Of a stretch of 64,000 nucleotides of DNA, positions 54,273 to 64,000 are shown one piece after another. This stretch comes from Isoetes taiwanensis (lineage: Eukaryota; Streptophyta; Lycopodiopsida; Isoetales; Isoetaceae). The notes below the pieces were generated by a model. That model was not told the DNA's origin and searched no databases. It saw only the letters and a list, made by a program, of their open reading frames with translations. The translations under genes and the position numbers were made by a program. Location: assembly GCA_021234155.1 (NCBI GenBank), contig JAJEKV010000066.1:7255618-7319617 (forward strand), written 5' to 3'. Every line of letters starts with the position of its first letter. The first letter of the stretch is position 1.

Positions 54273-55437
54273 GTTTGGAAGTTCCAGACTAGCCATGTGG
54301 GAAAATGAAATACCTTTTGTATAGGAATGTCTTTCCCATGTCATTCAGTAGCGCGCTAATTTCAGCTAATTCTGCTGCTGTTGTTGAGCCACTGAGGAAA
54401 CGGCAATTTCTGACTGAGTATAGTCTATAGAATGACTGATTTCCAGTTTTTTGTGCTTGACTGATCAAAACCTTCTGCGCCTCCACTGAATGCTGGCCAT
54501 CTATTATTATGAAGTGAATATCCAGATTGCCAATGAAATCTTCAAGTTTATTCCAGATCAACACCTTCTTCGTCTTCATATCAAAAGGCACCACATCTGC
54601 CGGCATTGGCACCTGCCCTGGGTTTTCAATCATGCTGTTGACTATTTCCATTGCGTGCTGCTTGTCGTATCTTCTGCTGACAAACATAGCCTTCGTGGAC
54701 CTGAAAAGCCTGTCGACATGGACTGGATGCGTGAAGTTAAGGCCCAGTGGATACTTGTCAGGATACTTCTTGAGTTTGCTCATGGCCTCTAACTGTCTCG
54801 CCTTATCGTCATCACTAGTTAAATCTGTAATGGGTAGAGCGTCTGCTATTTCCCTATCTCTAGAACTTGCATCTTCCTTCTCTTTTAAAGCTTGTAGGTA
54901 CACACTAGCTGACGGCCTTGTACTGATTGCTCTTCTCACAGCTGACCAGCCAAATTTGAAGAGGTTATCTGCGGCCTCATCCGTTCTTAGGGCTGTCTCT
55001 TTAAAGGAACTGCCACTGCAGCGCTTTAACTTCTTCAATCCTTTTTTATTTTTCTGACCCGCTTCAAGTAATACGGAACAGTATGAATCGTCCTGTTCTT
55101 CGCATGTGATCAGAATACCCTGTTTCTTCATTTGATCTGTTTCCTTAACTCTAGACATGAAAATAACATCTGTCTTTCCACTAGTCTTGAAGATCTCCAC
55201 AAACCATTCAGAGCCCTCTGATAGATCTTCTTCTGGACATGGAGGCTCTACCTGAGCCTTTATTATTCCGGTGGTATCGTCCATGGTCACAACGTGTGCC
55301 AAATCTGCAACTGATACATCTTCCTCCGTTCTTGGTTTTTTCGGTGCCGATGTCCCTTGACCATGCACAGGCTTTGATTTTCTTTTCACATTTTTATTAG
55401 ATCCTGAAAGTTACAATCATGTGGTGAGTAATGAAAT

Positions 55438-55581
55438 CGCGCCGAGCGCGTTTTGATAGACGCCTTACTACGGAAAACATAAATGGTATGGAAAACATAA
55501 ATGGTATACAAGAAAAGTATCAGAGACAGCAAAAAAAAATCATATCAGAGATGCTCTATATTATAAATCGCGCCGAGCGCG
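55438..55581. repeat. Palindromes in intron 1 of right copy (two motifs)
   Basis: CGCGCCGAGCGCG at 55438-55450 and 55569-55581, matching in number and intron position the two motifs at 6599 and 6637 in the left copy. A TAAATGGTAT duplication lies between them. Confidence 0.85.
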
Positions 55582-56011
55582 TTTTTTAGAGAGGCCCTAT
55601 AAGAGACATACTAGGCTACAAAAAAGACTTCTCCAAAGAACTGGAGAATACAGAACAAAACTATAAACAAACAAGTGCAAGAAACTATAATTAAACGGTT
55701 TACGAACTGGACAATACAAAACAAAAAACACAGAGTACAGGAGAAGAATATAACAAAAAACACACAAAATAAGGTAGTAATGACACAGAAACAATATAAA
55801 AAGTAGAAATAACACAGAGACAGTAGAAAAATGATAAAAAACTTAAAAATAACACAGAAACTGTAGAAATCGAGAAGAAATAGTAAATACCTGCTTCCTG
55901 AGTGCTGTCGACCTGTTCAGGAACTTCCTGAGTGTTGGGCCGTCGCCCAGCTCTCCCTGCGCCTCTCCCTCCGCCTCTACCTCTCGTTGCGCCCGATCCT
56001 CCGGACGCCAT

Positions 56012-56429
56012 ATAGCTGCAATGTTCGAATGCAATGTTATGACGCGATTCAAATTTATACGCATGGGTGCATTATCTAAACCGTCAGATTGCTATCCGAT
56101 TTTAAATTACAATTTATCCCGCCTATATTAACCGCTTATCTCCCTCATTTCAAATTAAAAACTTAATTTTCTTATTAAAGCACATCCACGAATATTTATT
56201 TTATTATTTTCAAGAAACGCCTATGTGGCACGCCGAATTATTCATTCGCCACCGAATTTTTCAAGAAACCACACCAACTCGCCGACTTCTTCCGGTCGAC
56301 CGCCTCCTCGCCTGATCAACTCGCCTCCTCGACTGATCGACCGCCCTCCTCGACTGATCAACTCGCCTCCTCGACTGATCGACCGCCTCGACTTAGCGAT
56401 CGCCTCCTCAACTGATCGACACGCTATCA
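56012..56429. promoter_or_regulatory. Divergent promoter region, right copy
   Basis: It separates the minus-strand ParB-like gene from the plus-strand DUF8039-like gene. The minus strand has TAGGCGGGATAAATT at about 56111-56125, matching the left copy. A tandem CTCGACTGATC(A/G)ACYCGCCTCC repeat fills 56295-56420 (5' leader of the DUF8039-like gene). Confidence 0.5.
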
Positions 56430-56789
56430 TGTCGGCCGAACTATGGTGAGTGCTATCAGTAGGATTTGAAGACTGTTCTTGAAACATATTATATTCTTGA
56501 AGACTGTTCATGTGAAATCATTCTTTTAATGTTTTCAATTATCAGCGTGGGAGAAGAATGCTATCTATTAACAGCAAACTTGAAGCGTCGACTTGGATTA
56601 TGTAAAATCGAAGACCTGGACCCTGAATCTAAGTGCCATGGTGTCCCTCTTGGAAACAGTTTCTGTAAAGTTAGCATTATAAATTGCAACTATGAGGATG
56701 AAGCTCTTCCAAGAAGACATCCTGGTGGCGACACAATCGGGGAAAGAGTGGGCACATTTGTGGCATGGCCAAAAGAACGTCTAAAAAAG
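56430..56789 (+). CDS. DUF8039/Tnp1-like gene, right copy (exons 56430-56446 and 56546-56789, 3' end not found)
   Basis: A short first exon (ATGTCGGCCGAACTATG) ends at GTGAGT and joins in frame to an exon after ATTATCAG. It reads VGEECYLLTANLKRRLGLCK, CHGVPLGNSFCKVSIINC, EALPRRHPGGDTIGERVGTF and VAWPKERLKK, then a GTATGT donor at 56790. The domain resembles DUF8039 of plant CACTA transposon proteins (from memory); its molecular role is not known. No stops interrupt it. No further exon could be recognised downstream, so the gene is incomplete. It faces away from the ParB-like gene, as its left counterpart does. Confidence 0.6.
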
Positions 56790-57094
56790 GTATGTACAGA
56801 CCTTCTGATACAAAGAAGCTATAATTTATTAGATCTTAAATTATCAAAAGGTATGTATAATGAGGATAGTAAAAAAAAAATGAATATATCATAACATCTG
56901 CGTGATGTTGTGAATTTTGAATTCTTTGATGTTCTTTAGCCAGTCTTATCAACCCCATGAAACTACACATTAACGAAAATGTGTAGTTTCTTGGGGTTGG
57001 TCATACTAGCTGGAGGGCATCAAAGGATTCAATGTTTTCGACATTGCATATAAAAAAACATAATGAAATAAGCGAAAAGTATAAGCTGCGAAAT

Positions 57095-57173
57095 TGCGCC
57101 AGGCGCGAGTTTGTATTTATATTCAAAAAAACTATATGTACATTTTTCTTTCTGTGAAAATGCGCCAGGCGCG
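57095..57173. repeat. Palindrome pair between DUF8039-like gene and small gene
   Basis: TGCGCCAGGCGCG at 57095-57107 and 57161-57173, both followed by AGTT and lying after the stop of the minus-strand small gene. Confidence 0.8.
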
Positions 57174-57211
57174 AGTTCTTTCTAAACATACATAGCAGGC
57201 TGTACATATTT

Positions 57212-57592
57212 CTACAAAATGTCACATAGGCCCACTTCATCGGCCCAATACCGAGTAAAGTTCCACCTGTACCACTGTGATATGACAGGATCCTCCCATT
57301 CCCTGCGAATGTCGAGTCTCCAAATCAGAGTGTCCCGTCGATACTTGATACTCCTAATCAAATCCTCATATTTATTTGTTGGCATGAGTCTCACTAGGAG
57401 CATGAGGCGCCGCATAAATCCAGTGATGCGATGGTAGCATTCCCATGGCCCCTGATACAGACTGTCATATGGCTTGTCCAACTCTCTTTGAATGTTTTGA
57501 ACAACACAATTAAGTAGTATCTTGTATAGGGTCCAGCGTTGATGGTCGTCCAAGGGAAGTATATTCGAACTAGAAGCAGCCATGTGTAATGC
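57212..57592 (-). CDS. Small element gene of unknown function (exon after intron with palindromes)
   Basis: After the acceptor TCGTTCTAG (about 57593) an ATG at 57583 opens 123 residues: MAASSSNILPLDDHQRWTLY, ILLNCVVQNIQRELDKPYDS, YHRITGFMRRLMLLVRLMPT, then DTLIWRLDIRREWEDPVISQ and WYRWNFTRYWADEVGLCDIL. It looks helical, with many Arg and Trp residues, and has no named domain. The upstream intron holds two palindromic motifs. It lies in the same orientation as the right ParB-like gene, with the DUF8039-like gene converging on it. The left copy has an unrelated-looking gene at the equivalent place (3800-5278). Confidence 0.5.
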   Translation of the reverse strand, partial: ALHMAASSSNILPLDDHQRWTLYKILLNCVVQNIQRELDKPYDSLYQGPWECYHRITGFMRRLMLLVRLMPTNKYEDLIRSIKYRRDTLIWRLDIRREWEDPVISQWYRWNFTRYWADEVGLCDIL

Positions 57593-57672
57593 ACTAGAAC
57601 GAGAGAAATTAACTAATTAGCAAATGATATTTCTCTCCCCAGAAAAAGATTCTAAATATACAAAATTCAAAA

Positions 57673-57726
57673 CGCGCCAGGCGCGTTCACTATAGTGTTT
57701 TTTTTCACAGAAACGCGCCTGGCGCG
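57673..57726. repeat. Palindrome pair upstream of small gene
   Basis: CGCGCCAGGCGCG at 57673-57685 (A centre) and CGCGCCTGGCGCG at 57714-57726 (T centre), in the probable intron before the small gene. Confidence 0.85.
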
Positions 57727-59455
57727 ATTTCGTCCAATCTTATGTATGCAAGCAATCTTACGATATGCAAGCATATCTTATGATATTTCCTTGCCTAATG
57801 TTCTTTTCTGTTCTTGCATAGTCTGAACAGACTATTTTCCTTGCATCTAGAACAGACTATTTGTTTTTTTAAAACAATAGGGCAAGAACAGATAGGCAAG
57901 GATTATGAACAGATAAATGAAATAAGATAGAGCAATAGCAAAGAGATAATTAAGGTAAGATGTTATATTCCTTGCCTAATGTTCTTTTATGTTCTTGCAT
58001 AGTCTGAACAGACTATTTTGCTTGCATCTAGAACATACCATTTGATTTTTGAAAACATTGGGGTAAGAACAGATAAAAATGGCAATAACATTAGGCAAGG
58101 AATATGAACAGATAAATGAAATAGGAATAGCAATATGAAATAAAATCTGTTCATAATGCTATTCCTATTTCATTTATCTGTTCTGTTTCATATTTCTAAA
58201 ACATAGCCTCTTCTTAATCTTAACCTGTTCTAATCTAAAGCATAGCCTGTTCTAAAACACTCAGAATCCCTAAAACACATTCATTGTAACCCATTTTAAA
58301 CATAACCCATTCATTCTAAAACACATTCATTTTAACCTGTTCATTCATTCTAAAACACATTCATTTTAACCTGTTCATTTTAAAACACATTCATTCTAAA
58401 ACACATTCATTTTAGAACACATTCAATCTAACCTGTTTGAAGCCGAGAAGCCGAGTTTGAAGCTAGAAAGCCCTGTTTGAAGCCGAGTTTGAAGCTGGAA
58501 AGCCTTGTTTGAAGCCGAGTTCCACTGGAAAGCCCTAGAATCGTAAGCAAGATCCCGCAAGAGGCTGTATCATAGTCAAAATTGTTATATCTACATCCAC
58601 ATAGAAAAACAACTCAAAGACAAAAATCTTTACTTACATGCTAAACAGAGAATCGGAAGAAGGGCTTGCACTGCCAAACACTGGAAAATTACAGGAATGG
58701 CCTGTAAGAACGGCGAGAACACTGGAAAATTACTGGAAACACTGGAAGAACGGCGAGAACACTAGAAAATTACTGGAAACACTGGAAAATTACTGGAAAC
58801 AGAGGAAGAACTGGATGAAAAGGCGAAGGCGCCGGAGTGAAGAATGCAGGGTTTAGATTAGAAGAAGGCGCGCTTAGATTAGAAGAAGCCGAGTTTAGAA
58901 GCGAGAAGGCGAGAAAGCATTTGTGAAGAGGCATGCAAAAATGGAAGAGGAAAAGTTGAAGAGGCATTCGAACTGCCTCAATTTTTGTTCGAAAATTAAT
59001 AACTGCCACGAACCATTAATACCTATGAACCCATATTTTCATATGGTTTTTAAAAAAATATATTACCCATATGTTTGAAAACCCATATGTTTTAAAATAG
59101 CATCTTACCCTAATGTTTTAAAGAAAAAACCATTCTAACCCTAATGTTAAGAAAAAAACATGTCTTACTCTAATGTTATTAAAAACCATTCTTACTCTAA
59201 AATTGTTAAAAAACCATACTCTTAAATATTTTGAAAAACCATATTACCCATATGGTTATATTTTAAAAAAGCATGTTACCCTAATGTTAAAAAAAACAAA
59301 CATTATATTTGAAGGTTAAAAGTGTTAGATTTAATGTTCTTGGTAAGGTTCTTTAGAGGTCTTTGTACAGTTTCAAAAGTATGTTTTTCTTAAAAACATG
59401 TCTTGCAGATGTTTTTTGAATGTACTAACTTATTTTATGTTTCTGTATATTTTAG
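57727..59455. repeat. Tandem and simple repeats, no gene
   Basis: Two units of about 170 bp starting CCTTGCCTAATGTTCTTTT lie at 57792-57950 and 57969-58130. A (AAAACACATTCATT)-type repeat fills 58265-58435. GAAGCCGAGTTTGAAGC units lie at 58438-58530 and GGAAAATTACTGGAAACACT units at 58680-58800. CCATATGTT and CCCTAATGTT units occur at 59020-59300. An AG acceptor at 59454-59455 ends an upstream intron. Confidence 0.7.
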
Positions 59456-61203
59456 GTCAATGGCATGCAGCAAGCTAAAGAAAGTACCCCTAATGATGGT
59501 CCTCAAGGAAAGGAAAAATCCCCAAAGGATGCAGATGATGCCCAAGGAAAGGAAAAGACACCCAAGGATGATGCCCAAGGGAAGAATAATGTCAAAGAAA
59601 AGGATGATGCAAAAGGAAAAGAAATTGTACTTTATAATCGAGTCGATTGGAAAAACAAGAAGGTCAACATCCTGCATGAATGCAACAGAGAGGTAGTAGG
59701 AGAAGGGATTATTATTCTAGCAGATCCTACCAATGCAGTCAATGATCAAAGATTAGGGGAGGATAGGTTAGGTGTGGCAATCTCAAAATTATATGACAAT
59801 TGGAAGGAAAAGGGGTCAGGTAAAGAGGAATGCCTTGCTTGTGTGAAGCAACTAGAGGTTGCAATGATTGTGGCATGGCTTAGGCACAGTATCCAATTGG
59901 AGAAAAACTACATGTTTCCTATGGATGCAGAACCATTGTCAATAAGGTTTACACAATGTAGCAAGAGGCCACTTCCATCTTTCAAACATTATCCCACCAA
60001 AAGGTGCAAGTCAGATTATGATTGTTCTCCTGAAGCTATGATGAAGGTTAGAGGAGGTGAATGTTGTTGGGCTTCTTGTGTTAGAATGTTCACAATAGAG
60101 GAGTTGGTGGGAGCAAGAGCTACATATCAAGAACATAAGTGTGATAGTAGGAGAAATTTCATGTACACCATATTTGGCTATGCAATTCAGGATGAAAGAT
60201 CGAAGAAAAAAAGATTTCCATTGAACGGAAAGTGGATATGTTCGAAAGCATGGATGGCTATACATGATGGAATTCCAACCTCTTCCTGGCACAACTGGCA
60301 AAAGAGACATGAAAATGGAACTAGAATTGCATTGCATGGGAACACTGGCCAGCAAAGACCAACCTCTAGGACTATAGCTGCAAAGGAAATATTTGAAACG
60401 TATGTGGAGTTCAATGCAGAAAACACACATAAGAGTAAGAAGGATGAACAGGGTAGAGTTGTTGTTGAGAATAGAGTTGTTGTTGAGAAGAGATTGCCAT
60501 CCCATTGTACCCAGAACAGCATACTAGAGGAAATAAATGCATTGCTTCGGGAACTTGGAGTAGCCTCTATATCCCAGCCCAGTTTTAGTAGGCTATGGAA
60601 TAAGCATTTCAAGCATGTGACCATAGCAACTTCAAACAACTTTGCAAAGTGCAATTTGTGTGCTAAGCTGAAGGAGACTCTTGATAAGACTGTGCAACCA
60701 AGTCTAAGAGCTAAGATAAGGGAACACATGAAGGACCATATGACTGATTATCATGTAGATCAACTTATTGGATGTGGAGGACCTTGTCTGCAATGGAACC
60801 TAATAACTATCTATGTATTATACATGACAAGATGGACCAGCAAAAGACTTGTCTTCCACAATTCAAGTACATACCAAAGTCATGTGAAAGATCATACCCT
60901 TTGCAGATTTCAATGACTGGGGCAATCTTGCATGGCCAGTCTCAAACCTACTATGGGCATTACAGTTTGGAGTTGTGGAGTGATGGTCCCGATTTTCATA
61001 TTGGGAGTATCATGAGGTGTTTAAGAAACTATGAGAATGGTTACAATGGTTCCAGGACCCTACAGCTAGCCAGCCACTACATAGTGCATTGTTGGATGGA
61101 AACCCGAATAATATTGAAAAGTTTAGCAAGGCAACAGTACTATGGGGATATAAAGCTATACCTAGATCCATTATCTTCTACCAAGATCTTTGTACTCATA
61201 TAG
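59456..61203 (+). pseudogene. DUF7869-type transposase-like gene, right copy, 3'-truncated
   Basis: After TTTTAG (59455) the frame reads VNGMQQAKESTPNDGPQGKE and a Lys/Asp-rich repeat with GKEK-TPKD units. It continues open to about 60780 through VRGGECCWASCVRMFTIEEL, LNGKWICSKAW, IPTSSWHNW, LHGNTGQQRP, NFAKCNLCAKLKETLDKTVQ and MKDHMTDYHVD. A frameshift there moves it into a frame with NNYLCIIHDKMDQQKTC and YYGHYSLELWSDGPDFHIGS, which ends at 61203. The LDNC and GHTHED blocks seen in the left copy are missing because unrelated sequence begins near 61200. The duplicated VVVENR-VVVEKR phrase is a small internal repeat. The role is probably transposition; which ends it recognises is not visible. 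Confidence 0.7.
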
Positions 61204-61485
61204 CATGTCTACTCAAGCGGGATTCACTTGTGTTATGCGCATAAACCATCTGAGTGTACGCTAAGGGGTCTTTTATTGCCTATTTCGTACTTATAATAAG
61301 GGGTATTTACCATTTATTTTACTTGTTTAGTTGTATTTTAAGGAGTATAAAGGTATCAAGCCAATTTTCTGCGTATGATAAAGGGGTTTTGCCTGACCCC
61401 TAGGAACGCAGACGCCATATCTAAAATACATATAGATGAATCCTATGGATGTCTACTCTTATAAGCACATGTTGATGTCCAACCA
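61204..61485. other. Junction sequence, no gene seen
   Basis: AAGGGGT(C/A)TTT-type phrases occur three times between the transposase-like and gypsy fragments. It could hold the end of an inserted element, but I cannot define it. Confidence 0.35.
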
Positions 61486-63600
61486 TTGACATTTAAAAGA
61501 ATTTCTTTGGAGGTTAACTCCATTATTGCAACAGTCAGCCTCAAAGGAGCGGCCAGAATTTGGTGGAAAGGCTATGCCAAGGCCCATGGGTTGAGCAGGG
61601 ACAACTGTAGATTCAAGAAGTTCTTCAAGGCATTTAAGCGTCATTACGTGCTGAGGGAACACAAGTGCCACATGATGCAGCAGTTTACAGGTTGGAGCAG
61701 AGCAATAAGACGATGCAGAAGTACACTGAAGAATTTATGAGACTAAGGCTGTATGTGCCAAAGTTGAGCAAAAGTCACGTCGCGGAGGGGTATATTGAGG
61801 GCTTGAATGATGAGATCAGGAAGCTTATGAGGACCATCAATCTTAAAACAGTGTCAGAAGCAGAGTCCAAGGCCTTGAGCCTATAGGGAGCAAGTCCCTA
61901 GAGCAGCGGACATAAGCAACAATACTAACAGGATAAGGGGAGAGCTACTGGAAACTATAGTCTGCGAGACACAAACTCGGCACCTACTAGACCACAGTAT
62001 AATGCAAATTATGGGAAGTAAGACAATGCAAATTATAAGAAGCAGAACAAGAAGGAGGTCAGCTTCAAAGGCAAAGGGCAAGTGGGAGGTTCAAACTACT
62101 CCAAAGCAGTGAAGCAGTTCTTGCAGTCCAGCCCGAAGGAGAAGAGGCAAGAATGTATAAAAAAGCAGTTGTGCTTCAGGTGCTTCCAACCGGGACATCG
62201 GACACACAACTGTCCTTTTGTGATGAACGTGGCACTAGCAGAGCTAGGAGAATGGGAGATAACCCCGGACAACATAGACGAAGACGCTTGTGACTACTAG
62301 GGTGAGTGCCACATCTTTGATGCCATTGACTCCGAGAATGCCCAGAGTCAATATCAAATCATTTCAACAATAGAAAAAGTCAAAGCCAAATCCTTCATAG
62401 TGTTGATAGACATGGGGAGTACCCATAATTTTGCTTCACCAAGGATGGTAGAGCCGTTGAAGCTGAAACCTTTGAAGTCCAAGCCCAGGCCTATAGTGTT
62501 AGCAAGTAGAGCAATCCGACACACAGCGAAAAAAGGATCAACTTCGACATAGACTTGCCAGGTATGAACATTGGAATGGGACATTAGAGGAAATTTGGGA
62601 TCTCATTTCATCCCCATAAGAATCCTCCAATGGAATGGCTACCCTCTATTAACTGCAATTAATGCAGCACCAACAACTTCACTACTGCTGCGGCGTTTGT
62701 TGCATTAGATGCGGAATGAAAAGATCTTTCTAATGATATATGGTTATGATGTATTTCAATATGGTCATATGCGTTAACCTTAAAAAAATATGATTTTTTG
62801 CTTATTTCTTATATATTTATATCGTAAAAGATGTATGAATGGGTTATCACTAGATAGATCTTGTGAAGACGAATCCATTGCTACAAAAAGTTTTTGAATC
62901 GGAGTTCTGGATCAAAAGTTATAATGAAAAAATGATACTACAGAAGTTAGTTGCAGCTGCATTAATTACAGGCTGCCACATAATACTGGAATGAGATATA
63001 CTGGAGCTCTTCTCTTATTGGACAGTTTAAAAAGCTGACATGGCATTTTAAGCATCCCTTAATGGGACAAAATGTGATCTCATTTTTCCTCTAATGGCAG
63101 AGCTCATGAATATTGGCAAGTATGACCTGATCATAGGAATGGAATACCTTGGCCCTGTTGGTGTTGTAATTGATTGTGGGAAACGAAAAGTGACCTTAAT
63201 GGCGCCAAGTGGCAAAATCATTGAGATAACAGGTAAAGAAGTCATCCCACTCATGCAATGCATGTCTAGTAAGAAATTACTTAAATGCATAAAGAGGGAG
63301 CAAGTGGCTTATGTCTTTAAGCTCGAAGTTGAAGAGCCAGAAACAGAGAAAGACAAGGAGGACAAAGCATTGAACAAGCTGCCGAAGCTAATAGCCAAGC
63401 TAGTAAAAAAAATTCCATGATTTATTCCCAGATGAGATCAAGCAACTTCCTCCGTACAATGGAGTCGAGTGTGAAATAGCACTTGAACCAGGGACTAAGC
63501 CCACAAGTAAGGCACCGTACGGAATGACACCCCAAGAGTTGGCAAAATTGAAGAAGCATTTGCAAGAGTTGCTGCACATCTTCCCATTTTGACTATAAGG
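61486..63600 (+). pseudogene. Chromovirus gag-protease fragment, split by MITE
   Basis: Gag begins with GAARIWWKGYAKAHGLSRDN (61540) and FKRHYVLREHKCHMMQQF. A frameshift leads to LRLYVPKLSKSHVAEGYIEG. The CCHC knuckle CFRCFQPGHRTHNC is near 62190 and the protease start SFIVLIDMGSTHNFASPRMV near 62400 (DTG changed to DMG). At 62582 a MITE interrupts the protease, which resumes at 63097 with AELMNIGKYDLIIGMEYLGP and CMSSKKLLKCIKREQVAYVF. The beginning of RT (PYNGVECEIALEPGTKPTS) is reached near 63460, and the fragment ends near 63600. There are no LTRs in view. Confidence 0.78.
62582..63096. mobile_element. MITE-like element, copy 2, inside gypsy protease
   Basis: 515 bp, CATTAGAGGAAATTTGGGATC to ATCTCATTTTTCCTCTAATG. 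Removing it and one ATGG gives a continuous GMAELMNIG protease frame, so the insertion is younger than the gypsy element. It matches 10776-11330. Confidence 0.82.
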
Positions 63601-64000
63601 CATTTCCACATTAACATTAGACGTGATATCCATGGCCATGAGGCATTTCCATCATTTACATTAGATGTTAGTGTTTGAAAGAGGTTCAATCTATCTCCTT
63701 ATTTTGACAAGCTTTTATTAGAATTGCAAATAAGGTTGCAAGCCATGCAATGCAAAACTTTGGTATTTCTACTTTTACTTTGCAAAAAATAGATTCATAA
63801 ATTAATACTATGCAAAAAAGAAAAGAAAAGAAAAGAGTAATTAGGGAAATCTTATTTGTACGAGGTCACGTCATTGATCATCTTCCGCAAAGTTATCTTA
63901 CATGCCACTGAACCACGGCATTGAATAGAATTTGACCAAATGACATAGAAGAATCATAAGGTGTCAATTGTTGGTACCCCATAAAGTGCCATTGAATTAA
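63601..64000. other. No gene seen
   Basis: AT-rich sequence with a short AAAAG microsatellite at about 63815-63838. Confidence 0.5.

Larger units (their letters stand above)
52550..56011 (-). pseudogene. ParB/MTase/HAD gene, right copy: exons 1-3
   Basis: Exon 1 (56011-55891) encodes an RG-rich start, MASGGSGATRGRGGGRGAGR. Exon 2 (55403-54314) is fully open and carries a basic KRKSKPVHG, DQMKKQGILITCEEQDDSY, then the ParB/Srx-like domain (AMFVSRRYDKQHAMEIVNSM ... IIIDGQHSVEAQKVL). Introns have donors GTATTT and acceptors TTTCAG and TTGCAG. Exon 3 starts at 54085 (SPYVEQLRHARNQWIEYGRP), keeps VFWSKDF and KRKVALVK, the changed DPPY position (LFVLDSHG) and CWEFHVGGYVGWEAL. It has frameshifts or stops near 53577, 53100 and 52670. 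It then meets the LTR element at 52550. The layout agrees exon by exon with the left copy at 6132-10475. Confidence 0.72.

Noticed and set aside
1-64000. tRNA, rRNA or snRNA genes
   Set aside because: I looked for tRNA-like arms and conserved rRNA phrases and recognised none; only primer sites complementary to initiator tRNA-Met are present.

Overview
This window looks like nuclear DNA from a large, repeat-rich land-plant genome. It has GT-AG introns, chromodomain Ty3/gypsy (chromovirus) retrotransposons, a LINE, fragments of a PPR gene, a U-box/ARM gene and a serine-biosynthesis gene, and one apparently intact host gene encoding the chloroplast NDH subunit NdhT (CRRJ), a J-domain protein. 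NDH retention and the style of the repeats fit a fern or other seedless plant, but the species cannot be fixed from the sequence alone. Nearly everything else is mobile or decayed.

Layout. 0-2.1 kb (-) and 59.5-61.2 kb (+): two decayed copies of a DUF7869-type transposase-like gene. 2.4-10.5 kb (+): a multigene element of a kind I do not recognise. It has two tandem promoters, two small genes, a DUF8039/Tnp1-like gene on the minus strand, and a four-exon gene encoding ParB-like, degenerate beta-class DNA methyltransferase and FCP1-like HAD domains. 39.0-57.7 kb: a second, diverged copy of the same system in the opposite orientation, split by an 11.9-kb LTR retrotransposon. 10.8-15 kb and 22-24 kb: gypsy remnants. 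15.2-21.9 kb: fragments of host genes (PUB ARM repeats, PGDH, PPR) among CTCGACT palindromes. 26.1-28.2 kb: ndhT. 28.2-31.3 kb: tandem repeats and an inverted pair of SINE-like elements. 31.7-38.7 kb: LINE. 61.5-63.6 kb: a gypsy fragment split by a MITE.

Most interesting system. Both copies of the ParB-MTase-HAD gene keep the same intron positions and the same divergent DUF8039 partner. Short palindromes lie in the introns and intergenic spaces of both copies. Their consensus is CACGCC(A/T)GGCGTG in the left copy and CGCGCC(A/T)GGCGCG in the right copy, so the arms differ in a compensatory way. Five palindromes in left intron 2 are spaced at exactly 32 bp, and others sit at a fixed distance from E2F-like boxes. 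I infer, without proof, that the palindromes bind a protein made by the element, perhaps the ParB-like one, as parS sites bind ParB. Both copies are mutated, so neither is likely to be active now.

Second notable item. The LTR retrotransposon inside the right copy carries a clear histone H3 fold plus several more reading frames between its 5' LTR and gag. The frame upstream of the H3 fold starts with MARTK, like an H3 tail. The element has lost most of its integrase.
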